DNA from: Rhytidiadelphus loreus
Taxonomy: Eukaryota; Streptophyta; Bryopsida; Hypnales; Hylocomiaceae
Direction: 5' to 3'
DNA: 64,000 nt
NCBI GenBank assembly: GCA_947034895.1
Contig: OX344763.1
Coordinates: 30,193,025 to 30,257,024, forward strand
The position numbers were made by a program, and so were the translations under genes. How positions within the stretch are numbered: position 1 is the stretch's first letter; each line of letters starts with the position of its first letter. The notes under the pieces are model-generated. The model made no database searches. It saw only the letters and a program-made list of their open reading frames with translations, and was not told the DNA's origin. Shown one piece after another: positions 1 through 11,528 of this stretch.

Positions 1-798
1 ACATTATTAAGTATTTTTTTATAAACATATAGAACACATGCCTTTTAATTGCAAGAGCTGCTAGCCACTTCGGGGGAGGACCCATATATTCATAATTCAA
101 GAAGTCAAGTTTGATTCAAGGAAAGTATCTTAGTTAGTGTGGGTACAATGAATAGTCAATGATAATGTAGAAAGTCTACAAAATATTCCACAATATCATT
201 TCAAAGATAAATCAATTCAAGAAGTTTAATTTGACTGCATGATAGAATTTGAGCTCTCCTTCATATACCCCTCTTGTACAATGCTCTTTAAACCAATTAA
301 ACCAATTAAATCTTCTCTACTTGAATTGCCCAAACTCCTAAGTCTTCTAAACTCCATATTCTAAAACGATGAAAAAAATGCTTTGTGGTAATCTTTTGTC
401 CAAATAAATTCTTAATGATTCAAAATAGTACCTAAATATTTAGAAAATAACCTTTACTCATGATCAATTTGATAAAACTAAGGTATATAAATTCAATATT
501 CTTAGTGGAAAATTTCAAAAAAAGGAATTCCCTTGGGCATTGAATTGTTAAGATTGAACCAATGGACTTTTAAATCTGATTTAACATATGTTCACAACTT
601 GACATGTGAAAATTGTCCAATTGGTTTTACTACACAACAAGAGAGATTATGGAGATTATGGAGAATTTCAAAGTGTGCAATTTGAGAGGGTTGAGTGCAC
701 TTGGGGCACGGACAGCTGACGGACGACGGGGACATGGACGGAGAGTTGACGAACGAACGACTCGAGGACGAAGAGACGACGGACGGAAGTCTACAATT
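1..798. other. AT-rich upstream flank of the eL27 gene
   Basis: I see no gene or recognisable transposon here. The last ~90 bases (about 705-790) change to a purine-rich, GAC/GACG-rich stretch that probably belongs to the promoter or 5' leader of the ribosomal protein gene downstream. Confidence 0.4.
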
Positions 799-812
799 TT
801 AGGGTTAGGGTT
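799..812 (+). promoter_or_regulatory. telo-box (two TTAGGG units) in the eL27 promoter or leader
   Basis: The sequence TTAGGGTTAGGGTT lies 112 bases before the eL27 start codon. Telo-boxes (AAACCCTAA on the other strand) are well-known elements of plant promoters for ribosomal proteins and other translation genes, where they bind Myb-type telobox factors. Position and gene class fit. Further single TAGGGTT motifs occur in intron 1 (about 1271 and 1292). Confidence 0.7.
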
Positions 813-923
813 GGCCGTTGGGGCTTCTTGGTCTCTGCAGCTCTCCACTCTTGTCCTCTTTGGCCATCTTTTTTTGTTTCTCTCCAGTGCGTGCAGGCCT
901 CACTTCTTCCCTATTGCGGCACC

Positions 924-2562
924 ATGGTGAAGTTCCTCAAGGCCAATAAGGTGGTCGTGCTCTTGCAGGGCCGCTATGCCGGTCGCAAAGCTGTCATCGT
1001 CAAGAACTTCGACGATGGCACCAAGGAACGCCCTTACGGTCATGCCATCGTCTGCGGCATCGCCAAGTATCCCCGCAAGGTATAAATTCTCTGCAGCTCT
1101 CTTACTCCTTTGACCTCTTTACATTTTCCTTTTCATGAGGTTTTAGGTTATTGTGCGCGTGAGGGCTTGGCGACAGGGCTTTGAGTGTCTTAAGGTTTTA
1201 CGACTTGACAGGATTCCAAACTTCTGGTGCGTTTGTAGATTTTTCTTTAGTAATCTGCAGATGATTTTAGTAGGGTTTGAATATCGGTGATTAGGGTTGG
1301 GCCTCTATTTAATCCCAGCCTTACGTAATATGTTCGTCTGATTCATGGGAGGCCCACAGTAAACTGAAAGTTTTGCTGACAGCACCCCTATTACTGGGTG
1401 CAATCTGATAGTAGCTTCTCAGACAGCTTTAGATGTATCGGGCCGACAATGCATACTTGGGGCGCTAGGGTCATTCAGAATGATACATCTGCGAATCAGT
1501 TGGTATAAAGATGGAAGTTGAATTCAGAGAGAAGGACTTGTTTTCTAAGGTTCTGTTTAATTGATTATTGCAGGTGATTAAGAAGGCGTCCCAGAAGACC
1601 ATTGCCAAGCGCTCCAGACTGAAAGCGTTCACGAAAGTTGTTAACTACAACCACATTATGCCAACCAGGTACTCGTTTACATCCTAGTATTCCCCGCGAC
1701 TCGCTTCACGTTGAAGTGGGCATGTAGATGTATCTGATTTTTTTGGGTCCCCTAATTCCCTGGGCATTGTTATAAATTAGATGTGCAGTAACACTTGATT
1801 TCTGAAATCTCATTGAGAGGTGAGATACTGTATTACAGTCAATAACTCAAATTTTAATATCATAGATCAACTATGGAGAAAGGAAAGCATGTTAATTCCC
1901 TATTCTGTATAGATGGTAATGATTCTGTGGCATCCTTCACTGGGAATTTGTGAGTGTCTCTGCAGTCACAAGCAGACCTTTTGTAGAATTTGTAGAACTT
2001 CAAACACACTTTGTCCTATCGCTTGTCGAGTGTAACGAGTGATTTGCATGGAGTGTTACTCCATATGTTGAAATCTATCCTGGTTAATGACTTGCGTGCT
2101 TGGCTGTAAATGCAATTCCTCATTTTGTATATTTTGCACATTCCAGGTATACTTTAGACGTGGATTTGAAGTCCACCGTGACTGCCGAGAAATTGGAGTC
2201 TACCGCCAGCCGTGTAGAAGCCAGAAAGGTAACTACATCTTCGTAATCTGAGTCTACAGGAGTGAATTGATAGTAATGGCCTATAATCTGTCTGCTACTA
2301 CTAAGTAGCCACCTGGGGCCACGATTGTAGGTTTTTACTTTCAGAGATGTGAATATGGCTTGAGAGCACTAGTTTCTGAGGCAATTCCAGGAGTTTTTCT
2401 GCCAGCAGAAGGGTTTCTTGTCCGTGTATCGAGAAGAATGTTTAATAAGATAATATTGATGTTTGTATTTGTGGTTGATGATGACAGGGGGCGAAAGCAG
2501 TGTTGGAAGAGAGGTTCAAGACTGGCAAGAACAGATGGTTCTTCTCCAAGCTTCGGTTCTGA
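924..2562 (+). CDS. RPL27: 60S ribosomal protein eL27 (4 exons)
   Basis: Component of the large cytosolic ribosomal subunit. Coding exons are 924-1079, 1574-1668, 2147-2228 and 2488-2562. The introns are GT-AG with phases 0, 2 and 0, and together the exons give 408 nt, or 135 aa, the usual length for eukaryotic eL27. The N-terminal KOW-type region ([20 protein letters not shown], then [12 protein letters not shown]) and the family-typical [15 protein letters not shown] and C-terminal [17 protein letters not shown] are all present. The start ATG sits in a good context (GCGGCACCATGG) after a GC-rich leader. A telo-box 112 bp upstream suggests co-regulation with other translation genes. No frameshift or stop is seen, so the gene looks functional. 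Intron 3 (259 bp) begins GTAACTACATCT, close to a MITE terminus found elsewhere in the window. Confidence 0.97.
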
Positions 2563-3602
2563 GAACTTACAAAAATTACGGAACTTCAATGTAGAATTTT
2601 CAATCCTCATCTTTAATGATATCATGTGAAGAATTCAAAGTCTTTCAGTAACTTCTCATGGTTGTAGTTGAGAACGAAGGGTTGACTCTACAGTGCGTGA
2701 CCTTACATGTTTTGTCCATATCGAAGTGGCTGTGACATCAGGTCTGAAAATTGGTCGTACAAAGTTGATTTGCAATCATCGTTTTGTATGCGTTGAGTAC
2801 ATGATGACAGACTATTTTTCCTTAGAATATGCGTTCTCCCCTGACATTCGATTGAGGAGTCAAATGAGTGAGGATCTCCGTAAAGGTTTAGAGTTTTTGA
2901 TCTCACGGACGACTTGCTCTTTAGTCCGATGTTCAAGAAAAAAATACTTTGCGACTTTCTTTGAATTTGAAGAAATAAACCATCCTAGTCTTCAGATAAT
3001 TCACCGTGGCAAGGCCTCCCACTAGAGCTTGGCTTCAAATGTAAGAAATTCCCTTGTGAGTTCTAACTAGAGAGTTGTATAGGTTTACTTGAATCCTCTC
3101 AAGCAATTGTAACTTGGCGACGGCACGTTTGTGAACTAGAGTTCCCTTTTTCAATTAAAGTATCCATAGCGCGCTCGTGAATCATTTGCATCATCTTCAG
3201 TTGGGTGATGACTTCAACGATCACACAGTTTCTGTTGAGTTTGGCAGACATGATATCCCTCACAATTGAACACTGATGAACAAGGTGTTGGAAACACAAT
3301 TGACGTCGGTGATGATTGGTGTCAATTGGAAGCTCGAAATTGTCTTGTTCGCAATTCGCGGGTGCTTGGTACAGTACAGCCAGTGCAGGCAAAGTGCAGG
3401 CTGTTCTTGTAGGTAAGCTTATTGAGGGATGGACGAGCATTCCAGTTACAAGCAATCCTGGGAGAACACAATAATTTTCCTTTCGTGGGCAATCCAGCTG
3501 CAGATGCTCAAATTATTTGCCTGATTCTTACCATCATGTTTGAGCTGGAGTCCTTGAAAGCTTGTTCGGTACGGTACAATATAAAGATGGACTTCAGCAA
3601 TG
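2563..3602. other. 3' flank of eL27 and unassigned sequence
   Basis: The first few hundred bases are presumably 3' UTR. Several short open frames occur in both orientations, but none resembles a known protein or has an exon-like context. I see no transposon ends before the tandem duplication at 3603. Confidence 0.4.
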
Positions 3603-3718
3603 TGTGCAAACTGAAGGTAGTAAGGTAAGTGAGCCCATTGCAGATCAAATGGGAGCAAGCGTGCAAACTGAAGGTAGTAAGGTAAGTGAGCCCATTGGAG
3701 ATCAAATGGGAGCAAGCT
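3603..3718 (+). repeat. 58-bp tandem duplication at the end of a foldback element
   Basis: Two copies, 3603-3660 and 3661-3718, are nearly identical. Each unit has about 18 bases of flank (GTGCAAACTGAAGGTAG), then TA, then the element terminus AGGTAAGTGAGC. The left end of the foldback element has therefore been duplicated together with its flank. Confidence 0.75.
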
Positions 3719-5611
3719 CATTGCAAGTAAAATTATATTAGTGTATAGTACCCAAAAGCAATGATATGGAAATCCAATTTTGCCATTCAAAAGAATTTTG
3801 CATAATATAAAATGTAATCGACGTTTTTTGTCTTGCATAATGAACATTCAATTCCTCCACAATTCCAATCAAGCAAACCAAATTTGGCTTTCAAAAAAGC
3901 AAAACTCTATGAATTGTTTCATTTAACCCCTAAAGGACCAGGGCCGTTCTTCTGTCAAAAACTACTCAAAACTGCCATTTTTGCTGCATTCATCCAAAAA
4001 AACAAAAAAAATACTTTTTTTAGAATCTAATCATAGGATCTTGTACTTTACTAGTCTAGTATCATGTGGTAAAAATTTCATGGAATTTGACTGTACAGAT
4101 TGGAAGATATTAGCATTCAAAGTTGAAAAAAGAAAGTTTTTTTGAACACTAGCCTGCAATTTCAGATGACTTTGAATGCCATTTGGGGAAAAAAATTACA
4201 CCATGGACCTTGAATTTAAATTTTTTTGTGTTGAAGAATTGAGTTGAAAGTCTAGAAAAAAAAAATTAAAAAAACACACGATTGATTTTCATTCTTTAAA
4301 AAATTGTTCAGTAGAAGTAGGTCTAAGATTGAAAGAAAAACTAAATCATTAATAGCTCTAAAATGGGATTGAAAAACAATAATCTCAATGGTGAGATTGT
4401 TCTAAATAGAAAAGTTAACCTTGTCAAACAATTTTTTTTGAAAAATTGTGAAAATTGCATTTAGAATTGAATCCTATAAATTATTTTTTCAAGAAGATGC
4501 TCAAATTGCCCGAAAAACAAGATTGTTCATAACTTTCACATTACTAATCCAAATGGAATGAATCAAAGCTTCACATGTAGACAAAAATATGATCTTTAAG
4601 AAGAAAAAAATTTAAAAATTAATTTCAAATTTTTGTAGATTTATTTTTCTGCCTGGTGACGTGTAAATTATGTTTAAGATGCTATAACTTTTGCTCTCGG
4701 GCACCAATTGAAATAAAATTTATATTCCCACGAAGCTCATAAGTTTTCCTATCTTATGAAAAAGTTTCAAAAAAATTCACTGAAAATTGAGATCATAGGA
4801 ACTTGCCCGAAATCCATTTTGTCCCCCGAGGGGACAATGGTCCTTTAGGGGTTAAAGTTTCATGGTTTTACATGATAAGTGATGAGATTTTTTAATTCTA
4901 TTGCATAGATATATAGGAAATATCCATACGCACATCTTTCATATTAAAAAACACTCCATTAAGTAACAAAAATATGATCTATGAAGAGTTCAATCAAATG
5001 TGCCGTATAACCGAACTTTATAAAATAAATATCTCTATAGTTAAATTATATTTTGGCAAAATAATTATACCATCGTGCTAAAATTACAAATGTAGTTATA
5101 GTGTGAGGGTCAAATAGCAAAATCTACTTAAATTATTGAGATGTCTATTCTACAAATTTGGATCATATGACACCTCCAATTGAACTCTTCATAGATCATA
5201 TTTTTATTATTTAATGGGGTGTTTTTTAATATGAAAGATGGATGGATGGATGTTTCCTACATATCTATGCAATTGAATTTAAAAAAATTATCACCGATGT
5301 TTTTCAATCAATTATCATATAAAACCATGAATTTCAAATGAAACAATTCCCCGAAAATGGAATTTTGCTTTTTTGAAAGCCAAATTTGATATGCTAGATT
5401 AGAATTGTGTAAGAAGTGAATGCTCAATATGCAAGATGAAAAATTCCAATTATATTTTATATTATGCAAAATGCTTTTGAATGGCATAATTGGATTTTTG
5501 TATCATTGCTTTCAGGTATTGTACATTCAAGTTCTAAAATGTACACCACTAATATAATTTTGACTTGCAATGGGCTTGCACCCATTTGGCTTGCAAAAAG
5601 CTCACTTATCT
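3680..5611. mobile_element. foldback element with AGGTAAGTGAGC ends
   Basis: The two halves are inverted copies. Bases 3680-3922 plus 4856-5040 match the complement of about 5140-5611, with the fold point near 5090. The left end is TA then AGGTAAGTGAGC; the right end is GCTCACTTATCT. Without the TTAA element inserted at 3927-4851 the original element is about 1.0 kb. No coding capacity is seen, so it is non-autonomous. The terminal AGGTA and TA flank are shared with the other TA-flanked MITEs of this window. Confidence 0.75.
3927..4851. mobile_element. TTAA-flanked (piggyBac-type) non-autonomous element, full length
   Basis: This 925-bp unit is bounded by TTAA at 3923-3926 and 4852-4855. Its ends are CCCCTAAAGGACCA and TGGTCCTTTAGGGG, an exact inverted pair of 14 bases. 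It interrupts one arm of the foldback element, and the other arm (about 5325-5345) keeps the uninterrupted sequence, in which a single TTGA stands at the insertion point. TTAA duplication with CCC-type ends is the structural hallmark of piggyBac transposons. There is no transposase, so mobilisation in trans is inferred. Related copies lie at 7010-8586, 12897-13817, 50784-51190, 52749-52995 and 59839-60275. Confidence 0.8.
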
Positions 5612-7009
5612 TGGTATCCTTCACTATATGCCTCCCCTCCCCTTCACCTACTATTTAGGAATCTAAAATCAACCACTTGATAATGTGATGCCATGCAAGA
5701 TATAAGCGGCATGGTTTTAGAACATACTTTGCATACCGGTAGTATAAAGTACATGAGTAGACAACTTTTAGTGTAGTTGGCCACAATTACAAGTTGCAAG
5801 TGGACAAAGTTGGATCTATGGGGTTTGATTGGATAGAGTTACATCTTTTGTACATTGGCGGTTTTTAGTTGCGAGTTATGTCATTTTGAGTTGAGAAAGT
5901 TCTAGAATAGGTTGCATCATGGACTTGAGTATTCAAGTGTGGCCCCCATTAGCCATTCCTATAGCACAACAATATATTTTCAAGTTTTTTCACTTTAAAA
6001 TACTAAATATTTTGTTTGATTCTTTTTAAAATAAAAAATTGTAGGTATCTTTTTCCTTTCCCTTTCTTTACAAGTGAAAATTTTCAACCTAAGGAATTCA
6101 GCAATATTTCTATCAATGACTTAAATGAACAAGACTAGGCATTACTACCTTTTGTATGTTATTTCTAAGATGCAAATGGGGTGCTATTGAGGACTCTATA
6201 ATCCTTAGTTTCCAAGAACAAGATTGTAGTCTCTTTCAAGAAAAGAGACCATAAGTTGGTTGCTTGAATAAATAAGGACTAACTCAATAAAGATGTTGAA
6301 GGCTAAAAGTGTACTATGAATGATTTTCATGAAAATTGTAAAAACAAAAAATGCACCTATTTTCTAGAAGTTTTGATATTTTTGGCAAATTACCATAGTA
6401 ATAGGATTGTAGCCTTCCAAAGTTAACCCTAGAATGATGCAAAGGCCAAAAAGTGGTAGATGGATGACTTTCACTCTTATTGTAGAAATAAAGAATGCAC
6501 CTATTAATCCAAAAATCAAATCATTTTTGGCAAAGTACCATGGGGATAGGTCTTGTCATTTACCCACTAAAGTTCTTTCATGTTTAAAGGTCCAAGGTTG
6601 CTTCAAAATGCTAGTTTCCAAAGCAAGGCTACAATCTTTATCTATATTTATTTTTTAGCAAATACAACTGTAGGATACTTTAGTTAACTTGTTAGAGTAC
6701 AAGCTCCTAAAATTTCGGGATAAAAATCATACGAATTGCAAGGTCATGATGCTTGGATTTTAAAAAAAAGTATTTTCAATTCTTTCCATATGGTTAGATT
6801 TCTTCTTTCAAACATTTTACCCCAAAATGTATAAACTCTACAACTTGCAACTCTCCATAATATGTTGAAGAAATAAGTTGGGAATACATATAAAAAATTT
6901 CAAAAATAAATAAATAAATTCATATTTATGCTTGAAAAAAATAGTAAATAGAAAGAAATAGAAAATGATTCATAAATACTGAATTGTTAAGAATTTAGTT
7001 ATGGAATAG
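5612..7009. other. unassigned AT-rich intergenic sequence
   Basis: No gene, clear terminal repeat or coding-like frame is seen. A 74-codon open frame near 6434-6658 has no recognisable similarity and lies in repeat-like sequence. Confidence 0.35.
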
Positions 7010-8586
7010 TTCTTGAAAAAATAACTTATATGATTCATTTCTAAATTCAATTTCCACAATTATTCAAAAAAAAGTTTCACAAGGTTAGGATCTCTTGCTA
7101 GAACAATTTCACCATTGAGATTAGTGTGTTCCAATTCCATCTTAGAGCTATTAACAATTTAGATTTTCCTTTCAATCTTGAACTTACTTCTACTTAACAA
7201 TTTTTCAATGAGTGAAAAATTAAGTGTGTATTCTTTTTGAATTTTTTTCCTTAACTCTCAACTCAATTCTCCAACAACAAAAAATTACAAATTCAAAATC
7301 AGTAGTGCAAAATTTTTAAGTTAACCCCTAATTGTCTAAGTGACCATGTATGGTCGATCTAAAATTTCAAGCTCATTTTGCAGCAGGCATTTAAATTCGT
7401 TTGACTGTTTAAAAATAAATAAAGGGGTAGATTTTAGGATTAACTATTGAATACTTTCATTTTTCACTGAAAAAGATACATATTTGATTGTTGAGAGGTC
7501 TCCAAAGCCATATATGTCCATTAGTGGAAGAGTTTAGCTTGCTAATTTTACTTCATTTTTCAACTTTAAACAATTTCACTTGATTTTAGATCTAAAAACT
7601 TGTACTTATCCATTTGCTTTGAAATAGTCCCAATGGAAAGAGTAAAGTGTTTTCATGATTTTCACCATTGAAATTTTAAACAAGCAAGTGTTGATTTGGA
7701 GTTATTTGTGATTTATACTTATAAAAAAAATTGCAAGGTGGATTGAGTAATGCATTTAATAGCTTTTAAAGTGATATTAAGTTTTTTGATAGGGAATTTT
7801 AGCGTGCTAACACAATTTGTAGTTGTTCATGTCAACTCCAATCTCAAAAAACTTTTATGTGCAAATTTCTGAAACATTGTGGGGAGGGGCATCATACTAA
7901 AAATAGAAATCATACATTTTTCTTGTTATAATCACACAACTCTTATGCAATTTTGCACTCAAAATTGGTGTGCATACTAATAAGCAAGCTCATTAATTCC
8001 TTAACGCCTTGATCCTTTTTCTAATTTTGGCACATTTTTGCTTATATCTTTCTACAAAAATATCATTTACCGCAATTTCATAAAATTGATCATTAAGGAA
8101 GGTTGTCTTTTCACAATTCAAGTATTAGATTGGATGAATGAAAATTTAGTTGGACAGAACTTGCCTTGAAGCCCTCTATTCATTGTTCAGAATATGGACA
8201 TTGGAACGCTAAAGGGTTAAACATCCATATGGTTAGATTTTGAAAAAAAATCAATTTGCTTCAATGGGGATAACTATAAACCCATGCTCTTTTTTCATAG
8301 TGAAAACACACTTGAAAAGGCTTGGACACTTAGGGGTTAAGGTGATTCAAAGTCAAAAAATCTAATCGCAAATTTTTGTTCTTCTTCACTTTAAATGCAA
8401 ATATCTTGCAATCTATGAGGTCAAAGTATCTGAAATTTCTTCCACACATTCATATACTAGTTTAGTGCAAGATCCTACGGTTAGATATGCCAAAAAAAAC
8501 AAAGTTTTAAGTTTTTTACACGTTGCAATAGAAATGACAGTTTTAAGTGATTTTTGATGGAAATAAGACCTTGGGACTTTGAGGGG
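7010..8586. mobile_element. truncated TTAA element, inverted, split by a second TTAA element
   Basis: The right end reads GGGACTTTGAGGGG then TTAA (8587-8590). Bases 8341-8586 and about 7010-7320 are the complement of the inner parts of the 925-bp family seen at 3927-4851 and 12897-13817. Similarity stops near 7010, so the other end is lost. The element is interrupted at 7325-8336 by a different TTAA element. The copy at 59839-60275 retains the unoccupied site, with one TTAA at the same place. Confidence 0.65.
7325..8336. mobile_element. second TTAA-flanked element nested in the first
   Basis: This 1012-bp unit is flanked by TTAA at 7321-7324 and 8337-8340. The ends are CCCCTAATTGTCTAAGTG and, read inward from the other side, CCCCTAAGTGTCCAAG, so it belongs to another TTAA subfamily. 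A smaller candidate with TTAA at 8001-8004 and 8217-8220 lies inside it, but its ends match only weakly. No coding capacity is seen. Confidence 0.65.
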
Positions 8587-8944
8587 TTAACTTTTGGACT
8601 TTGGGGCGGTTGGTAACTTGGCTTGGTCGACCTACTTCAACTCGAATTTTGTGTCACCTTGGACTACTTATAATTGAATAATTGAATTGATAATTGATCA
8701 TTCACTTGTCAATAATAAAAGAAATCAGGCCAACTGAAATTGGGTTTGATTGGACTTCATGTGTTCTGTGTGACCCACTTTGCCAATCAATCAGACACTC
8801 ATAATACAATAAGAGGTGTATGTGGTAACCCACCTGGGCAGGGCAGTTTTTTATTTTTATTTTTTTCTTCTAAAAAATTTCCAAAAAAAACAAGCTTTAT
8901 TATGATGTCCCTCCAAATATTCTTAAATGAAGCAAAGGCAACAA

Positions 8945-9233
8945 AGGTGGGCTGGTCCTCCCCGAACCACCACTTTTTGATATTGTGCCTTGTTACTATT
9001 ACTAGATTGGTCAAATTTTCATAATATTTTTCTTGTTGGCAAGTGAAAGGAGGTTCCAATGCACCAAAGAACAGGACATCTGGAAACTGTATACAAAAGT
9101 TATGAAGAGTCAAAGTTTTTTTGGTAGAGGTTCTAAAATCATTTCTTCAACATAAGTACATATTGATTTTGGAGATGTACACAAAGTGATGATGATTGTT
9201 TTAGGTAGGGTGTGATTTTGGGTGTACCCACTG
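8945..9233 (-). mobile_element. 289-bp MITE, AGGTG-ended family
   Basis: The sequence is the inverted counterpart of 11241-11528, with a near-identical core (CTTGTTGGCAAGTGAAAGGA and flanking bases) and the same length. Ends are AGGTGGGCTGGTCC and GGGTGTACCCACTG. The TA flank is not intact on either side. A partial third copy lies at the start of ceramide synthase intron 1 (23868-24025). Confidence 0.7.
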
Positions 9234-11240
9234 GCTTATTGTGTGGAAAAAAATGTTAAACTTGGTTGTCCTCCCTTTCATGTTTCTTAGATGCGTCACT
9301 AAAAATTAATATTTCATATAACAAATAAAAGATTCATTGAGAATATCTTCTTTTCTAAAGGATAAAATGGTAAAAAACTAAAACTAAAAACTAAAACTAA
9401 AAACTAATATAAGGATGATGTGCTTTGAATGAATGTAGATACATCAAGATAAATAAATGATGTTTCATCCATATTTTGAAATTCTTGAATATAAATATTT
9501 TCACCATTCCAATGAGAATCGAGATGAGAATATTAAGTGGAAAGGAAAAAAACATCGTTATCAATTTGTAACATTGTATCTTTGTGAAAATAATTAGTTA
9601 CAATAAAAATTAAAAAAGGCATTAGTGGAAATAGGTAAAAAAAGTGAGTTGTTCTTACAAAATAACATGCATTTACGTTTCAATAGTTCATAAGAGTTTG
9701 TAATGCATTAATGTATTCAAATTTTTTCTTTTATAGTCAAAATGATTAGATGTTATAAAAGAATTGTACTAACAATAAGTAAAAATTATTCTACAATCAT
9801 AAATACCTATTTATATTTGCAATCTACTTATCTACTCATGCATTTTCAACTGAAAATGAATATGTAGAATTTTATTAATCATTTTGTTTAATTCTTTTAA
9901 ATATTGTAAAGACTCACTTCCTTTCAAAATAGTAAAATTTGAAGTTTAAATTTTGAATCAAAGTCCGTGACAAAAAAGGGATAGACATAACTATGATTTA
10001 AAGTGGAATACTTGAAACTTTATATATTAAAATTAAAACTTACATGTTAACAAAAACTAATTGAACTCCTTCAATTTATACTCAATTATAATATTATTGG
10101 TATAAAGGTTGCAAATTGTTCCCATATATAATTATATATTAGTTGAATGTTCAACAACAGTCTACAATTGTATACATATCACCATATTAATAAGTGTAAT
10201 TATTAACCAATTTGGCAATAAATTGACTATTAGATGAGTTTGTGATAGAAAACATTCTATCAAATCGGGTGTTATTGTTAATTTGATCATAGGTGTAAAA
10301 TAATAATATTTTAAATAAAGGAATAACATTTATTTAGACTTTTTGTTCTTCCAAATTAATTAATTAATTGTCTCCACTTCTCTATTTAGATGGGGGAAAT
10401 AGTCAACGGTGCCAAAATATTCAAAATTCATAAAGCTCAATGAAGATCAAGAATGTGTTAAAAGCAATAAAGGTATGTTAAATCCTATTATTAAAAAGAA
10501 TATACTTTTATATTTAGCATAATTACAACCATGTGGTTATATGCATATTGACATGTAAGTCAAAACTTACAAAGTCATGTGATAAATAGCGAGACATTTT
10601 TCAATTTTTTAAAAGGTGTAAGGGGCAATCATTCCTAAGATTTAATTTCTTATGCTTAGGACTAAATATTTTTGAACCAATGGGTTGGATGCCCTTATGT
10701 AGTTGTACTATAGATGAAATACTTCCTCTACGGTGTAGTAATATGAGGATTTATAATTCAATTTAAGTGTTAGATGTAAGAGATGAACTGGTCCTAAATT
10801 TTTGAAGAAGACTACCATAGCAAAGGAATCTTGTCACTCAAAGATTGTCACTTGGAATTACAATTGTCAAATATGGATTAAAATTTTTCCAATTAAAGTT
10901 GATATAGAGAATTGTATTCAATGGCAAATAAAATGATATTTGTAAAAAAACTTTATGATATTATGATCTATCACAATATTCAAAATTAGTACAAATACAT
11001 AAAATTTATATATTTGGAGGATCATTTCTCTTTGGAGGATGAATATATACACTTTTAGATGAATAAAAATATAATTTCATCCACATTTTGCATGTCAGTT
11101 CATTTTTGTCCTTGGATGTAAACATCTCTATGACACTAGTTAAGATAGCTATTTGCACTATCTAATATGAAATTTAAACATGTACTAGATCAACTTCTCT
11201 AATTGGTAAACAATGCCGGTACAAATCATTCCAACCTTCA
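9234..11240. other. AT-rich spacer between two inverted MITE copies
   Basis: About 2 kb of very AT-rich sequence. I find no open frame of interest, no transposase remnant and no terminal repeats. Confidence 0.4.
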
Positions 11241-11528
11241 AGGTGAGTACACCCAAAATCACACCTTGTCTAAAACTACCATTGTCACTTTGTATACATC
11301 TCCAAAACCAATATGTACCTATGTTGAAGAAATGATTTTAGAACATCTACCAAAAGAAACTTTGATCCTTCATAACTTTTGTATACGGTATCCAAAAGTT
11401 CCAAAAGTTGTGTTCTTTGTTGCGTTGAACCCTCCTTTCACTTGCCAACAAGAAAATTTGAAAATTTGACCGGTCTAAATACTCCGGGAGTAGTAACTAA
11501 CTTAGTGGCGGTTTGGGGGAACCCACCT
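11241..11528 (+). mobile_element. 288-bp MITE, AGGTG-ended family
   Basis: It starts AGGTGAGTACACCC and ends GGGGGAACCCACCT, an imperfect inverted pair. It is the same family as 8945-9233 in opposite orientation. Its start also resembles the ends of the MITEs at 14827 and 49073 (AGGTAACTACACCT). Confidence 0.7.

Noticed and set aside
613..930. A 105-codon frame overlapping the eL27 leader
   Set aside because: It is arginine- and aspartate-rich from the GAC-type repeats of the leader and runs into the eL27 start in another frame. No conserved domain is seen.
8005..8216. A 212-bp TTAA element nested inside 7325-8336
   Set aside because: TTAA occurs on both sides, but the ends (CGCCTTGATCC and, from the other side, CCCTTTAGCG) do not pair convincingly.
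8945..11528. A single 2.6-kb DNA transposon with ~290-bp terminal inverted repeats
   Set aside because: Each inverted segment has its own two ends and the same length (288-289 bp), and further separate copies exist, so these are two independent MITEs in opposite orientation. The AT-rich sequence between them shows no transposase.
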